NCBI GenBank assembly: GCA_020161365.1
Contig: JAIUNU010000015.1
Location: 1-64,000, forward strand
From: Pseudomonadota bacterium
Lineage (GTDB): Bacteria; Pseudomonadota; Alphaproteobacteria; Caulobacterales; Caulobacteraceae
Length of the DNA stretch: 64,000 bases
Direction of reading: 5' to 3'
This document shows, piece by piece, positions 15,846 through 25,056 of the stretch. The notes beneath the pieces were generated by a model. That model saw nothing but the letters and a program-made list of their open reading frames with translations. It did no database searches and was not told the DNA's origin. The translations under genes and the position numbers were made by a program. How positions within the stretch are numbered: the stretch's first letter is position 1; the number at the start of each line of letters is the position of its first letter.

Positions 15846-16742
15846 TCAGGCGGCCAGATCGACCGCGTCCTGGGCGCTGAACGCGAGCAGGTAGTCGACG
15901 GCGCGCTGCGCGTGACCGGAGGCTTCCAGCAAGGCCGAGGGCCTGTGCCGCAGGATTTTCGCCCAATGGCCAAGATAGGCGGCGTGGCTGTCGAGCAGTT
16001 GCGGCGCGAGGCCGATGCGCAAGCCAAGCGCCGCCGCGCCGATCTCGGCGACCAGCTCCTCGAAGGCGTAAGCTTCGTCCCCGAACCGCTTGCCGAAAGC
16101 GCGGTCCAGACGGTGCGCCGCGCCCGACCAATGCAGCTGCTCGTGCGCCTTGGTCGCCAGGAAATCGTCGGGCGTGTCGAAGGCTTCCGGGCGCGGGAGC
16201 CGGATCAAGTCCAGCGCCGGCACATAGCAGGGCGTGCCGCCCCCGAACTCGACCCGGGCCGGTATTGCATCCAGCACGGCGTTGCGCGCCGCCCCGCGGG
16301 CGGCGGGGTCGGGGTCGACGATGTCGAGGAAGGCGCGCGGGCAGTCGGTCAGCTGCTCGGCGTTGAAGACGCTGTAGGTCTTCAGATAGCGCAGAACGCG
16401 CGGGTCGCCGGTGTCTTCCGCCGCGCCGACCTCCGCCCTCTCGGAAGGCGCGCCGACCAGGCGGGTCTTGTAGAGGATCGCCGGCGAGGCCTTCTCGCCC
16501 TTGGCGACCGGCGCCGCGATGGCCAGGGCCTGGCGGAAAGTGAACCAGTAGGGTGAGCGATAGCCGCGCAACGCGCCGGCAAACGCCAGCAGCCAGGCAT
16601 TGCTGCCGCTGAACGGCTCGCCGTTCGCTCGCAAGGGCATTCTCGGATCGGCGCTGGCCGTCCAGGCCTGACGCCACGGCGGAACGCCCGCCTCGATGCG
16701 GGCGATGAGGTCTTGGATCAGGTCGTCGAGCGGGTTCGACAT
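15846..16742 (-). CDS. ardC: ArdC-like antirestriction protein
   Basis: ArdC proteins pair an N-terminal ssDNA-binding domain with a C-terminal zinc-metalloprotease-like domain and protect incoming plasmid DNA from restriction. Here residues 1-130 match the N-terminal domain (PPWRQAW, SGSNAWLLAFAGALRGY, VLRYLKTYSVFN). The protease-like domain has HEQLHWSG (HExxH) with the downstream acidic FEELVAEIGAA. At 298 residues it is full length. A terminator precedes it, and its leader carries a motif shared with the next two genes upstream. Confidence 0.88.
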   Translation of the reverse strand: MSNPLDDLIQDLIARIEAGVPPWRQAWTASADPRMPLRANGEPFSGSNAWLLAFAGALRGYRSPYWFTFRQALAIAAPVAKGEKASPAILYKTRLVGAPSERAEVGAAEDTGDPRVLRYLKTYSVFNAEQLTDCPRAFLDIVDPDPAARGAARNAVLDAIPARVEFGGGTPCYVPALDLIRLPRPEAFDTPDDFLATKAHEQLHWSGAAHRLDRAFGKRFGDEAYAFEELVAEIGAAALGLRIGLAPQLLDSHAAYLGHWAKILRHRPSALLEASGHAQRAVDYLLAFSAQDAVDLAA

Positions 16743-16794
16743 GGGAGCCTCCGGTCCGGCCCCGAGCCAATCCCGGAGCGCTTGCCCGCTCCGT

Positions 16795-16814
16795 CCCTTC
16801 CTCCAACCCTTTGC
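16795..16814. repeat. Leader motif copy 1 (CCCTTCC...CCCTTTG)
   Basis: One of three similar pyrimidine-rich 20-mers (also 21214-21233 and 23356-23375). Each lies in the 5' leader, about 50-70 nt before the start codon, of consecutive minus-strand genes. On the coding strand it reads CAAAGGGTTGGAGGAAGGG. Confidence 0.4.
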
Positions 16815-16836
16815 CGGCCAGGCCGCCGACGCAAAA

Positions 16837-16865
16837 GGAGCCGCCGGCTCATCACCGGCGGCTCC
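16837..16865 (-). terminator. Rho-independent terminator after the large helicase gene
   Basis: Minus-strand hairpin with an 11-bp perfect stem (GGAGCCGCCGG pairs with CCGGCGGCTCC), a 7-nt loop and then TTTTGC. It lies 21 nt after the stop codon of the helicase gene. Confidence 0.75.
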
Positions 16866-16885
16866 CGATCAGCGGCTCCGATCCG

Positions 16886-19800
16886 TCAGGCCGCGGCCGG
16901 CAGGATGGTCTGCGCCGGCCAGCGCTCGAGGATGGCGCTTAGCACGTCTGGCCGATCGGTCGGCACGAAGACGCGCGGAGTGTAGGCGATGATCTCGACG
17001 AAGCAGCCCAGCGCCACGAAGCTGGACCGCTCCGCCGCCGCGCCGACGATCTCCAGCCGCTGGCGATCCATCACCTTGGCCCGGCGCAACCAAAGGCCGC
17101 CGCTCAAGGCGACGGAGGCGCCCTCGCTTAACACCAGGCGGGCGGCCGAGGCGCCGTCGCCGACCGCGCTGGCGGTATCGGTCAGGCCCAAGGCGATCTT
17201 CAGCGGGGTGACCTGCGCGGGATCGAGCAAGCGGCCCAGCCAACGGCGCCCGTCCGGCGCCTTGAGCCGGCGCACGGACGTGCGCTTGTCGGGCAGGTTG
17301 CTCCAGATCGGCAGCAACAGGCCGGTGACTAGCACGAGTTCGCGGGTCACCCACGGATCGGCCGCCGCCAGCTCGGCGTCCCAGGCCGCGCGCCAGGCCG
17401 CCTCATCCCCCGCTTCCCAAGCCGACTCCTCATAGGCCTTCAGCGGCGCGACGCTGCGCTTCTCCGGCCGGATCAGACGCACCGCCGGGACCAGGCGGTC
17501 ATCGTCATTGGTGGTCGTGAGCCCCTGGATGACCAGGGCGGCGCGGCCAGACTTGCTGTTCACCGCGAACACCCGTGCGTCCGGGTTGGCGTCCGCCAAA
17601 GCCGCCTCGGCGCTCATCAGGGCTCGGGCGGTGCGCACCTGGACCCGAAGCAGCCGGGTCTCGGCCCCCGTCACCGCGTCGGTGCGGATGACCTCCTCGT
17701 CCAGCACCAAGAGGTCGTCGGCCACGACGTCCTCCATGCCCCGGTCCAAGGCGCCGGACGCCGCCGCCCGCTCCAGGATGCTGGCCAGGATCTCGTCGAA
17801 CGCCGCAAACAGGCTGTTCTGGTCGGCGATCCGCAAGGCCAGAAGCCGATTGAGGAAGGTGTTCATCGCAGGCATGTCGTCGGTCGATCGCAGCTCGCCA
17901 TCACCATCGAGCAGCCGCAGGCCGGTCTTGGCCTCGAAGGTCTCCCGGTCCATCGCCTCGACGTTGCCGAAGTGCAGCGCGATGTAGAAGGCCTGCAGCG
18001 CACGGTGCGCCCAAGGGCTCTCCAGGTTGTCCTCGGCGCGGAAGAGCCCATTGCCGGCCGTCCGCCGCTCGCCGCGGGTCAGGGCGCCCAGGCTGTCGAG
18101 GCGCCGGGCGATGGTCGACAGGAAGCGCTTCTCGCCGTGGATGTCCGTGGTCACCGGCCGAAACAGCGGCGCGACAGCCTGGTTAGTGCGATGCGAGCGC
18201 CCCAGGCCCTGGATGGCCGCATCGGCCCGCCAACCCGGCTCGACCAGATAGTGGACGCGCCGCTGCTGGTTCGGCACGCCCAGATCAGCGTGATAGCTGC
18301 GCCCCGTCCCGCCGGCGTCGGAGAACACCAAGACGCGCTTCTTGCCGCTCATGAAGGCGTCGGTCTCGGCCTTGGCGGCCGAGGCGCTGCGCCGCTCGAC
18401 CACGCGGCGGCCGTCACGGCGGATCACCCGGCGGCTGCGCCCGGTGATCTCGGCGACCTGTTCGGTCCCGAGCGCCTCGAGCACCGCATCCAGCACGCCA
18501 GGCACGGCCGGCAGGCAGGCCAGGTGGGTGACCAGCTCGTCGCGCAGGCGCAGGGCCGCCTGGCTGACGACGGGCGCGCCGTCGACCATCACCGGGACCA
18601 TGGTGACATTGCCGTCGTCGTCCTCGACCGCGTCCATCGCCATGATCGGGAAGGCGCCCATCAGGTAATCGAGCACCTGATCCTTGGGCGTCAGATCGAC
18701 GGCGAGGTTGTTCCATTCCTCCGGCGGGATCTCGGCGAGGCGTCGCTCCATCACCGCCTCATTGGTCGAGACCACCTGGACGATGGCCGAGCGGCCGGCC
18801 GCCAGGTCCTGGCGGATAGACGCCACGAGGGAGGGGGCTTTCAGGCCCGCCAGCAGATGACCAAAGAAGCGCAGCTTGGAGCCCTCGAAAGCAGACATCA
18901 CCGCCGAAGCCGCCTGGCCGCTCTTGGCCTTGCCCTCGTCGGTGACCCCGACCGCCTCCAGGGCGGCGCGCAGATTGTGGTGGATCAGCTGGTAGGCGTC
19001 GGCCCAGGCGTCCCAGATGCCGATGTCCTCGGCGCTGAGCGGATGGCGCAGGGCGTCATACTCCACGCCGTCGAACGACAGGGAGCGGGCGATGTAGAGC
19101 CCCATGGCCTTCAGTTCCCGGGCGATCAGCTCCATGACCGCGACGCCGCCGGTCTCGACGGCGTCCATGAAGGCCTCGCGCGTCGGGAACGGTGCATCTG
19201 GCCCGCCCCACAAGCCCAGGCGGGCGGCGTAGGCCAGGTTCTCCGGGGTCGTCGCCCCCGTCGCCGAGACATAGAGGATGCGGGCGTTGGGCAGGCGGTT
19301 CTGCAAGGCGAGACCCGCCATGCCCTGCTGCGAGGCCTTCTTCGGTCCCCGCGCGCCCTTGGCCCCGCCGGCGGCGTTGGCCATGGCGTGGGCTTCGTCG
19401 AAGACGATCACCCCGTCGAAATCCGCGCCCAGCCACGCCACGATCTGATCGAGGCGAGACGGCCGGTCGCCCCGCGCCGGTTGGCGCAAGGTGGCGTAGG
19501 TGGTGAAGAGGATGCCGCGATCGAGGCGGATGGCGTCCGCCTGCTTCCACGCCGACTGCGGGGTCAGATCACTGGCCGCGCCGCCGATCGCGCCCCAGTC
19601 GCGCCGCGCGTCTTCCAGGAGGGCGTCATTCTTCGACAGCCAGACTGCCCGGGTTCGCCCCTGGGCGAGGTTGTCGGCGATGACGCCGGCGATCTGACGG
19701 CCCTTGCCGCAGCCGGTGCCGTCCCCGAGGAAAAAGCCCCGCCGGAAACTAACCGCGTCGGGCGTGTCGTCGCCGACCAGCAGCACCTGGTGCGGCGCTT

Positions 19801-21145
19801 CGCCGAGCCGCCAGCGGCCCGGCAACAGGTTGGCGTGGGCTTCGCCGGCGTAGATCACCGTCTCGAGCTGGGCGTCGGAGATTAGACCCGCGTCCACGAT
19901 CTTGCCCGGCAGGACCGGCCGATAGGTCGGGGCCGGCGGCGCCACGGACGCCATCGGTCCGGATTCCACGAGCGGGGAGGGGTGAGGGCGGCTCTGGGCG
20001 AAGCCGATCCGACCGAGCCGGTAGGCCTGATAGAGGCCGACATCGTGGCCTTCGCCCGACCAGGCCCGGGTCTCATAGGCGACGGGCGCCGTGGTCGCGA
20101 GAAAGGCCAGCCGGTTCGACGGGATCGCCAAGGCCCGCGCCCGCGGCGCGAGGATGGCGACATTGGAGACGGCCCGGAACTGGCGCGGTTGCGCACTCGG
20201 CCGGGCCGCAACAGCGCCCGCCGCCCGGGCAGCATCCGCCAAGGTCTCCGCCGAGATCACCGGCGATGGTTCGCCCGCCTGGCCGCGGTCAATAACCAGG
20301 AGGCCCGTCTCGACCGAGGTCCCATGCTTGGCGTAGGCGCGTGGCGGAAAGGCAAGCCGAAGTACAATCGGTCCCCGCGCCGCCAGCCGGCGCAGGACCG
20401 GGGCGTCCTCGAAGAGCCGCGTCGGCACGATGGCCGACAACCGGCCGCCTTCGGCCAGGGTGTCCAGCGCCGCGTGCAGGTGTTCCTCCAACACCTGGAA
20501 GGGCGGATTGGCGACAACGGCATGGAAGCTGCCGGACCCCGGCAGGATGTCCTTCAGATGCCGGGCGTCATGGGCGCTGCGCGCGGCCAGCGGAAAGAGG
20601 CCCTCCAGGATCGCGCCGCGCTGATCGGCGATCTCGTTGAGGGTCAGGTTGGCCCCACAGGCTTCGGCCAACACGGCCAGCAGGCCGGTGCCGGCGGAGG
20701 GTTCAAGGACCTGGTCGCCGGGGCGGATTTGCGCGGCCAGCACCGCCAGGGCGCCCAGCTGCGGCGGGGTCGAGAACTGGTCGAGCGCGACCTGCTCTTC
20801 ACTGCGCCGCGTGTGAGTTAGGCCAAGCTCAGTGAGATTGGCCAGCAGGGCGCAGATCTCGGCCGGCGCATCTTCCAGCCGGCTGATCTGCGGCGACAGC
20901 CGGCGCAGCTGCAGCACCAGAGCCGCCTCGACCGCGTCATAGGCGTCGCGCCAGATCCACGCGCCGTCCGCGTCCGAGCCGCCGAAGGTGGTGGTCATGA
21001 CCCCCGCCACCAGCCGCCGGTCGAGCGCGCGGGATCGATTGAGCTGGGGGGTTAGGGCGCGCGCGGCGGCCAGAATGTTGGCCGCCTTGTGCGACGCGGG
21101 GTCGGACGCTCCAGCGGTCGCGAAGAGGGGAAGCATTGCGTTCAT
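16886..21145 (-). CDS. Adenine-methyltransferase / strawberry-notch helicase fusion
   Basis: 1419 residues. The N-terminal third is a Rossmann methyltransferase fold with motif I LEPSAGTG (about 147-154) and the N6-adenine catalytic motif NPPF (213-216). Then comes an SNF2/strawberry-notch type SF2 helicase with Walker A GDGTGCGKGRQ (474-484), DEAH box VIVFDEAHAM, and a C-terminal lobe with FSDAGGTGRSYHADLG and GLGRSHRTNQ. Such proteins are regular on large conjugative plasmids and ICEs; proposed roles are DNA modification or protection, none proven to my knowledge. Start at 21145 (MNAMLPLF) is chosen because the frame upstream to 21460 runs into the neighbouring gene. Confidence 0.85.
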   Translation of the reverse strand: MNAMLPLFATAGASDPASHKAANILAAARALTPQLNRSRALDRRLVAGVMTTTFGGSDADGAWIWRDAYDAVEAALVLQLRRLSPQISRLEDAPAEICALLANLTELGLTHTRRSEEQVALDQFSTPPQLGALAVLAAQIRPGDQVLEPSAGTGLLAVLAEACGANLTLNEIADQRGAILEGLFPLAARSAHDARHLKDILPGSGSFHAVVANPPFQVLEEHLHAALDTLAEGGRLSAIVPTRLFEDAPVLRRLAARGPIVLRLAFPPRAYAKHGTSVETGLLVIDRGQAGEPSPVISAETLADAARAAGAVAARPSAQPRQFRAVSNVAILAPRARALAIPSNRLAFLATTAPVAYETRAWSGEGHDVGLYQAYRLGRIGFAQSRPHPSPLVESGPMASVAPPAPTYRPVLPGKIVDAGLISDAQLETVIYAGEAHANLLPGRWRLGEAPHQVLLVGDDTPDAVSFRRGFFLGDGTGCGKGRQIAGVIADNLAQGRTRAVWLSKNDALLEDARRDWGAIGGAASDLTPQSAWKQADAIRLDRGILFTTYATLRQPARGDRPSRLDQIVAWLGADFDGVIVFDEAHAMANAAGGAKGARGPKKASQQGMAGLALQNRLPNARILYVSATGATTPENLAYAARLGLWGGPDAPFPTREAFMDAVETGGVAVMELIARELKAMGLYIARSLSFDGVEYDALRHPLSAEDIGIWDAWADAYQLIHHNLRAALEAVGVTDEGKAKSGQAASAVMSAFEGSKLRFFGHLLAGLKAPSLVASIRQDLAAGRSAIVQVVSTNEAVMERRLAEIPPEEWNNLAVDLTPKDQVLDYLMGAFPIMAMDAVEDDDGNVTMVPVMVDGAPVVSQAALRLRDELVTHLACLPAVPGVLDAVLEALGTEQVAEITGRSRRVIRRDGRRVVERRSASAAKAETDAFMSGKKRVLVFSDAGGTGRSYHADLGVPNQQRRVHYLVEPGWRADAAIQGLGRSHRTNQAVAPLFRPVTTDIHGEKRFLSTIARRLDSLGALTRGERRTAGNGLFRAEDNLESPWAHRALQAFYIALHFGNVEAMDRETFEAKTGLRLLDGDGELRSTDDMPAMNTFLNRLLALRIADQNSLFAAFDEILASILERAAASGALDRGMEDVVADDLLVLDEEVIRTDAVTGAETRLLRVQVRTARALMSAEAALADANPDARVFAVNSKSGRAALVIQGLTTTNDDDRLVPAVRLIRPEKRSVAPLKAYEESAWEAGDEAAWRAAWDAELAAADPWVTRELVLVTGLLLPIWSNLPDKRTSVRRLKAPDGRRWLGRLLDPAQVTPLKIALGLTDTASAVGDGASAARLVLSEGASVALSGGLWLRRAKVMDRQRLEIVGAAAERSSFVALGCFVEIIAYTPRVFVPTDRPDVLSAILERWPAQTILPAAA

Positions 21146-21213
21146 GACGGGGATCCGTTCACCCACGGCGGAGGGCGCCTCCCTCCAGTCCCGACGGGCT
21201 CGCCCGTCCGCCT

Positions 21214-21233
21214 CCCTTCCTTGACCCTTTGGC
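21214..21233. repeat. Leader motif copy 2
   Basis: CCCTTCCTTGACCCTTTGGC, upstream of the methyltransferase-helicase gene; see 16795-16814. The 21146-21278 gap also holds a weak minus-strand hairpin (GAGCCC...GGGCTC) after the ParB-domain gene. Confidence 0.4.
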
Positions 21234-21278
21234 CGGCACAGCAAGAGCCCCCGCCGGTCAGACGAGGGCTCCGCTGGA

Positions 21279-23294
21279 TCAGGCCGCGATGGCGTCGGCG
21301 ACCGCTTCAGGCTCAGCCTCGTCTTGGGCCTCGCGATCACCCGCATCGTCGGGTTCGGCCGCGCCGTCCGCTTCGCCGTCGTCGTCGCCAAGCGCCGCCG
21401 GGCGATCCCAGGACAGCACCGCAGGAGCCCACTGCCGTTCGGCCGCCGCCTCGGCGACAAAGCTCACCAAGGCGTCCTTCTTCAGGGTCTTGGCCCGGTC
21501 GTCCTCCACCCCCAGCTCTTCGAGCAGGACGAGCAACTGGGCCTTCGAGTGGACCGCCAGATAGGCCTCGTCCGGCGTCCAGTGCGCGGAGATGTCCGCG
21601 CCGCACAGGGCGGCGATCTCGGCCGCCTCGGCCCGGGCGCCATGGCGCAGCAAGCTGGTGCGGGCCTCGCGCATGTTGAGCGAGATCGCGGTCAGCTCCG
21701 CCATCAGGGCCATCTTCTCCCCGTGCGGCAGGGTCTCGACCCAGGTGATCGGCCGCAGGCCCGAGGCCCGGTAGGCGTCGCGGCGGGCGTCGAGGCGGCC
21801 CCGCACCTCGCCGTCCAGGCCCGCGATCGGCGCCATCGCGCCGCGTTGGTAGCGGGTCGCGGCGATCTGCGCGGCCGAGCCGTCCAAGCCTCCGCTGGAC
21901 TGCAGCGCCAGCTGCTTGAAGAGCTGAGCGACCAGCACGGTCAGGGCGGCGCTGGGGTCGTCGGCAAGGTCCCGGATCAGACCGCGGGTGGCCACATCGG
22001 TGCGGGTCTCGTGCAGCACGTGGCTGGCGCCCTCCACCTCCACATCTGCGCGGGGAACCTCGACGTCGTTCGTGACGACGCCGGGCCGGCCGCCAACCGA
22101 AGCCGTGTCGTCATCGGCGTCCTCCTCCTCCGGCAGGTCCTCGACCGGCAGCGGGACCGAATAGAAGGTCGCCGCCAGGCCATGGCCGTCCGACGGGCTG
22201 AGCAGCACCGCGCCGATCCTGCTGCGGGTCAGCACCGCTCCGGCCGCCACGCCATAGGCGCTGACCAAGGGCGCCAACTGAGCCGGGGCCTCGTCCGTCG
22301 ACGGATCGAGATCCTGCAGCGCGCTCTCCAGCTGGGTCACCGCGTAGCGCGCATCGGCGAGCGCGGTCTTCTGCGCCTCGTCCAGGTCACGCTCCCAGAC
22401 ATGGGCGAGGCGGAAGAACCCGTCCGGGGCGCCGTAGCCCGCCTCCCGGGCGACATAGACCGCCAGGCCCTCAGCCTTCAGGTGATCGACGATCGGCTGC
22501 ACCCGCGCGCGCCAGGCGCCCTGCAGGACCTCGGGATCGAGCAGGTAGTCGGGGTATTCGCCGAACAGGTCGGAGGCCACCCGGCCGCCGGCGGCCAGGT
22601 AGCGGTCCATCCCGACCAGGGTGAAGCGGTCGTCCTCGACCGTCGCCCGGTCATGCTCGACGACAGCACGCAGCTGATAGTCCTGGAAGTAGCCGTCGAG
22701 CGCGGTCTGGGCGATCTCGGCCTGCTGCTTCTTGTCGGGCAGGCGGGCGAATAGCCGAACCTGCTTCAGGGTCAGCCGGCCTTGGCGCAGCGCCTTCAGG
22801 ACCGTCGGGTGGACGGCGGCCAGGGCTTCCAGTCGCTTGATCTCCAGCTCGGCGTAGCCGAGCGCGGTCGAGATCGCCTGGGTGTCCATCTTGGCTTTGC
22901 GCAGCTTGCCGATGGCGGTGATCACATCGGCGATGTGGACCGGCGCGTGCTCGGTGTTGGGCAGCACGATGGCGGCCGCCTGTTGGGCCGGGGTCTCGGC
23001 CAGCAGGCAGTCGATCAGGTAGTCGTCACCGATGTCGCCGCGCTCACGCAGCAGGATCAGGCCAAAGCGCCGGCGACGGCCGTCGAGCGCCATGAACGGC
23101 GCCTCGCCCTTGCGCCCAGGCCGCACGATCGGCGGGATCACCACGCCTGCGGCCAGCAGGGTGTCGGCCAGTTGCGGCACGCCGTCGTCGGCCGGTTCGT
23201 GGAAGCGCAGGTTCTCCTTGGCCAGGCCAAGGTCGCCGAGGCGCACCTGGATGCGGCTCATGGCGGCCGGGGAGGCGGGGACTTGATCGGTCAT
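21279..23294 (-). CDS. Large ParB-domain (ParB/Srx-like) protein
   Basis: 671 residues. The N-terminal 250 residues have the ParB layout: a sulfiredoxin-like fold with FMALDGRRRRFGLILL in place of the GERR box, then the helix-turn-helix segment (LRKAKMDTQAISTALGYAELEIKRLEALAAVHP) and GRLTLKQVRLFARL. The remaining 400 residues are plasmid-specific, with a highly acidic C-terminal tail. It is not a partner of parA at 6.5 kb; proteins like this always travel with the strawberry-notch gene on such plasmids in my recollection, so a joint role is inferred. Confidence 0.8.
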   Translation of the reverse strand: MTDQVPASPAAMSRIQVRLGDLGLAKENLRFHEPADDGVPQLADTLLAAGVVIPPIVRPGRKGEAPFMALDGRRRRFGLILLRERGDIGDDYLIDCLLAETPAQQAAAIVLPNTEHAPVHIADVITAIGKLRKAKMDTQAISTALGYAELEIKRLEALAAVHPTVLKALRQGRLTLKQVRLFARLPDKKQQAEIAQTALDGYFQDYQLRAVVEHDRATVEDDRFTLVGMDRYLAAGGRVASDLFGEYPDYLLDPEVLQGAWRARVQPIVDHLKAEGLAVYVAREAGYGAPDGFFRLAHVWERDLDEAQKTALADARYAVTQLESALQDLDPSTDEAPAQLAPLVSAYGVAAGAVLTRSRIGAVLLSPSDGHGLAATFYSVPLPVEDLPEEEDADDDTASVGGRPGVVTNDVEVPRADVEVEGASHVLHETRTDVATRGLIRDLADDPSAALTVLVAQLFKQLALQSSGGLDGSAAQIAATRYQRGAMAPIAGLDGEVRGRLDARRDAYRASGLRPITWVETLPHGEKMALMAELTAISLNMREARTSLLRHGARAEAAEIAALCGADISAHWTPDEAYLAVHSKAQLLVLLEELGVEDDRAKTLKKDALVSFVAEAAAERQWAPAVLSWDRPAALGDDDGEADGAAEPDDAGDREAQDEAEPEAVADAIAA

Positions 23295-23355
23295 CGGGGT
23301 CTAGCTCCTCGCGCCTGGGCGAGGGACATCCTGCCCCTGGGCGCACCCGCCCGAT

Positions 23356-23375
23356 CCCTTCCTCCCTCCTTTGGC
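23356..23375. repeat. Leader motif copy 3
   Basis: CCCTTCCTCCCTCCTTTGGC, upstream of the large ParB-domain gene; see 16795-16814. Confidence 0.4.
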
Positions 23376-23378
23376 GGC

Positions 23379-24284
23379 TCAGCTCAGGACCGGATCCAGC
23401 AGGCCCGCAGCCTCCGCCTCGTTCCAGTCCCCAAAGCCCTCCGGCGGCAGGGCGACCCGCGCCTTCAAGCCGGCAGCGGCCAGGCCCGCGCGCAGCTGCT
23501 CGGCCGAGGCCTCGCCGTCGGCCCCGCGATCGGCGGCGATGAGCACCTCGCGCACACCTTCCGGCGGCCGCCAGTGGCGCAGGTTGCGTGTCGACATCAG
23601 CGCCCAGGCCGGCAGGGCGAAGCGCGCGCTGGCCGACAGGGTGGTGAACAGGCCCTCGGCCACCAGCATCTGCGGCGAGGCTGGATCGATGCGCACCGCG
23701 CACCGGGCCGGCGAGGGACCGACCGTCTTGCGGCTGAGCCGCAGGTCGATCGCCCGGCGGGCGTTGGGCGCCAGGTAGGTGACCTCAACGGCCGTGAAGG
23801 CCCCGGCCTCATCGGTGATCGCCGCCAACAGGGCCGGGCGATGATGGCGCGACGCGGCATAGGCCGACACCGGCGTCTCGCCGCCATGGCGCAGCACGTC
23901 GGGGCCGGGGAGGGGACGGCTGACCCCGCGCAGCGCGCAGTGCCGTGCTGACAAGGTGCCGGCGAGCGGCCGCCCAGCCTCCCAGATCCGTAGCGCCGCC
24001 AGGCGGCGCTCCAGTCCGGTCGCGGGCCCGGACGCTTGGGCGCGACGCGCCTGCGAGAGGCTGGTCGGCGCATTGTGCGCATCGACCAAACCCTCGCCGC
24101 GCAGATAGTCCAGCACATCCTTCCAGTCGCCATCGCCGAAGGTGTGGACGATCACCCGGCCTTCCCGCAGCAGCAGCGAGACCGAACGGTCAGCGGCGCT
24201 ATGGCCGGGCGCCGGAATATTCGCCCGAAGGCCGCGATCGTAGAGATCGCCGCCCAGGGCCTGGACGATGGGTTTCAAGGACAT
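23379..24284 (-). CDS. Toprim-domain protein (primase-like)
   Basis: 301 residues. The N-terminal domain (residues 1-110, LLLREGRVIVHTFGDGDWKDVLDYLR) resembles the zinc-less primase-associated region found before Toprim. The Toprim core follows with LVAEGLFTTLSA (acidic residue) and VLIAADRGADGEASAEQL (DxD-like). It may prime plasmid DNA after transfer or act with the helicase. ATG at 24284 has AAAGGAGG upstream. It is first in the minus-strand series Toprim - ParB-domain - methyltransferase/helicase - ArdC. Confidence 0.75.
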   Translation of the reverse strand: MSLKPIVQALGGDLYDRGLRANIPAPGHSAADRSVSLLLREGRVIVHTFGDGDWKDVLDYLRGEGLVDAHNAPTSLSQARRAQASGPATGLERRLAALRIWEAGRPLAGTLSARHCALRGVSRPLPGPDVLRHGGETPVSAYAASRHHRPALLAAITDEAGAFTAVEVTYLAPNARRAIDLRLSRKTVGPSPARCAVRIDPASPQMLVAEGLFTTLSASARFALPAWALMSTRNLRHWRPPEGVREVLIAADRGADGEASAEQLRAGLAAAGLKARVALPPEGFGDWNEAEAAGLLDPVLS

Positions 24285-24588
24285 GGGTCGATCCTCCTTT
24301 GCCCCACAAGGGTCGCCCCAAGGCCGCCTCCCTCCGCCTTCGGCCGCCGCAGGCCGGCCCGATCCCTCGGGGGGCGTTGCGGGGGACCGCCCCCGCTGGA
24401 GGGGGTAGGCGCTCAAGGCCTGCCTTTGCGACTCAGGGGGAGGGCGCTCCCCCCGCCTCGCGCTTGAAGGCTCATGCCATGGCCGCTCAACGGACAGGAC
24501 CCAGCAATGCGGCTCAAAAATACGACGCCTGCCCGGCAAAACCGGGCGAACTGTCACGCTTCGTCGCCAACCGCCCCGCGACAGCACA

Positions 24589-24612
24589 GTGCTTTTCTGC
24601 CAAGTTAAGCAC
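24589..24612. promoter_or_regulatory. Dyad GTGCTT-N12-AAGCAC
   Basis: 6-bp perfect arms located 32 bp before the ATG at 24644; a possible operator. The rest of the gap 24285-24643 is GC-rich, contains a small stem (GCGGGGG and CCCCCGC near 24380) and no gene that I can support. Confidence 0.3.
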
Positions 24613-24643
24613 GATTGTAGGGGAGCAGGCTTTGCCGCAGCAG

Positions 24644-25018
24644 ATGATGGCTGAACGGGAAACAGAAACGGACGCCCGCGAGGAGGCCTGGGTCATCGCG
24701 ACCAATCCCGACTTCCCGATCCGCGCCCGCAACGTCAATTGGTTCCTGGAACGCGGCGGCTCGATCAAGGAAGTCCGGCTCACGGAATCTGAAACCGGCG
24801 AATGGAGCGTCTGGCTGCGCCTGGCCGGCCGATCGGGCGAGCACCGCCTGGCGATGTTCAAATCGGACGAGCCCCGCCTCTATCGCGATGTTGGCCGCGC
24901 CATCGCCATGTGCCGTGACGACTTCGGCTACTTCGGCCCCATCACGCTATCGACCGACCGGCAACCCCAGACCGCGGGATCTTCCCCCGGCTCAAGCCAG
25001 GATCTCGGCGCGGCTTAG
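24644..25018 (+). CDS. Hypothetical protein of plasmids and ICEs
   Basis: 124 residues. The centre (WVIATNPDFPIRARNVNWFLERGG, then EVRLTESETGEWSVWLRLAGRSGEHRL, YRDVGRAIAMCRDDFGYFGPI) looks like a compact alpha/beta domain that I associate with small proteins of integrative and conjugative elements, without a proven function. The first 50 codons of the open frame upstream of the two ATGs (24644 and 24647) lack this character. It reads toward the JAMM gene 38 nt downstream and may share its operon. Confidence 0.55.
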   Translation: MMAERETETDAREEAWVIATNPDFPIRARNVNWFLERGGSIKEVRLTESETGEWSVWLRLAGRSGEHRLAMFKSDEPRLYRDVGRAIAMCRDDFGYFGPITLSTDRQPQTAGSSPGSSQDLGAA

Positions 25019-25056
25019 GCCGACACACATCCGGCGAACAGCAGGCAGGACGGACC

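Noticed and set aside
15092..16027. Alternative minus frames across 15.1-16.0 kb
   Set aside because: They cut across the MGWLYM gene and ardC; arginine-rich shadow composition.
17972..19885. 637-codon plus-strand frame within the helicase gene
   Set aside because: Antisense shadow; opposite strand carries the helicase motifs.
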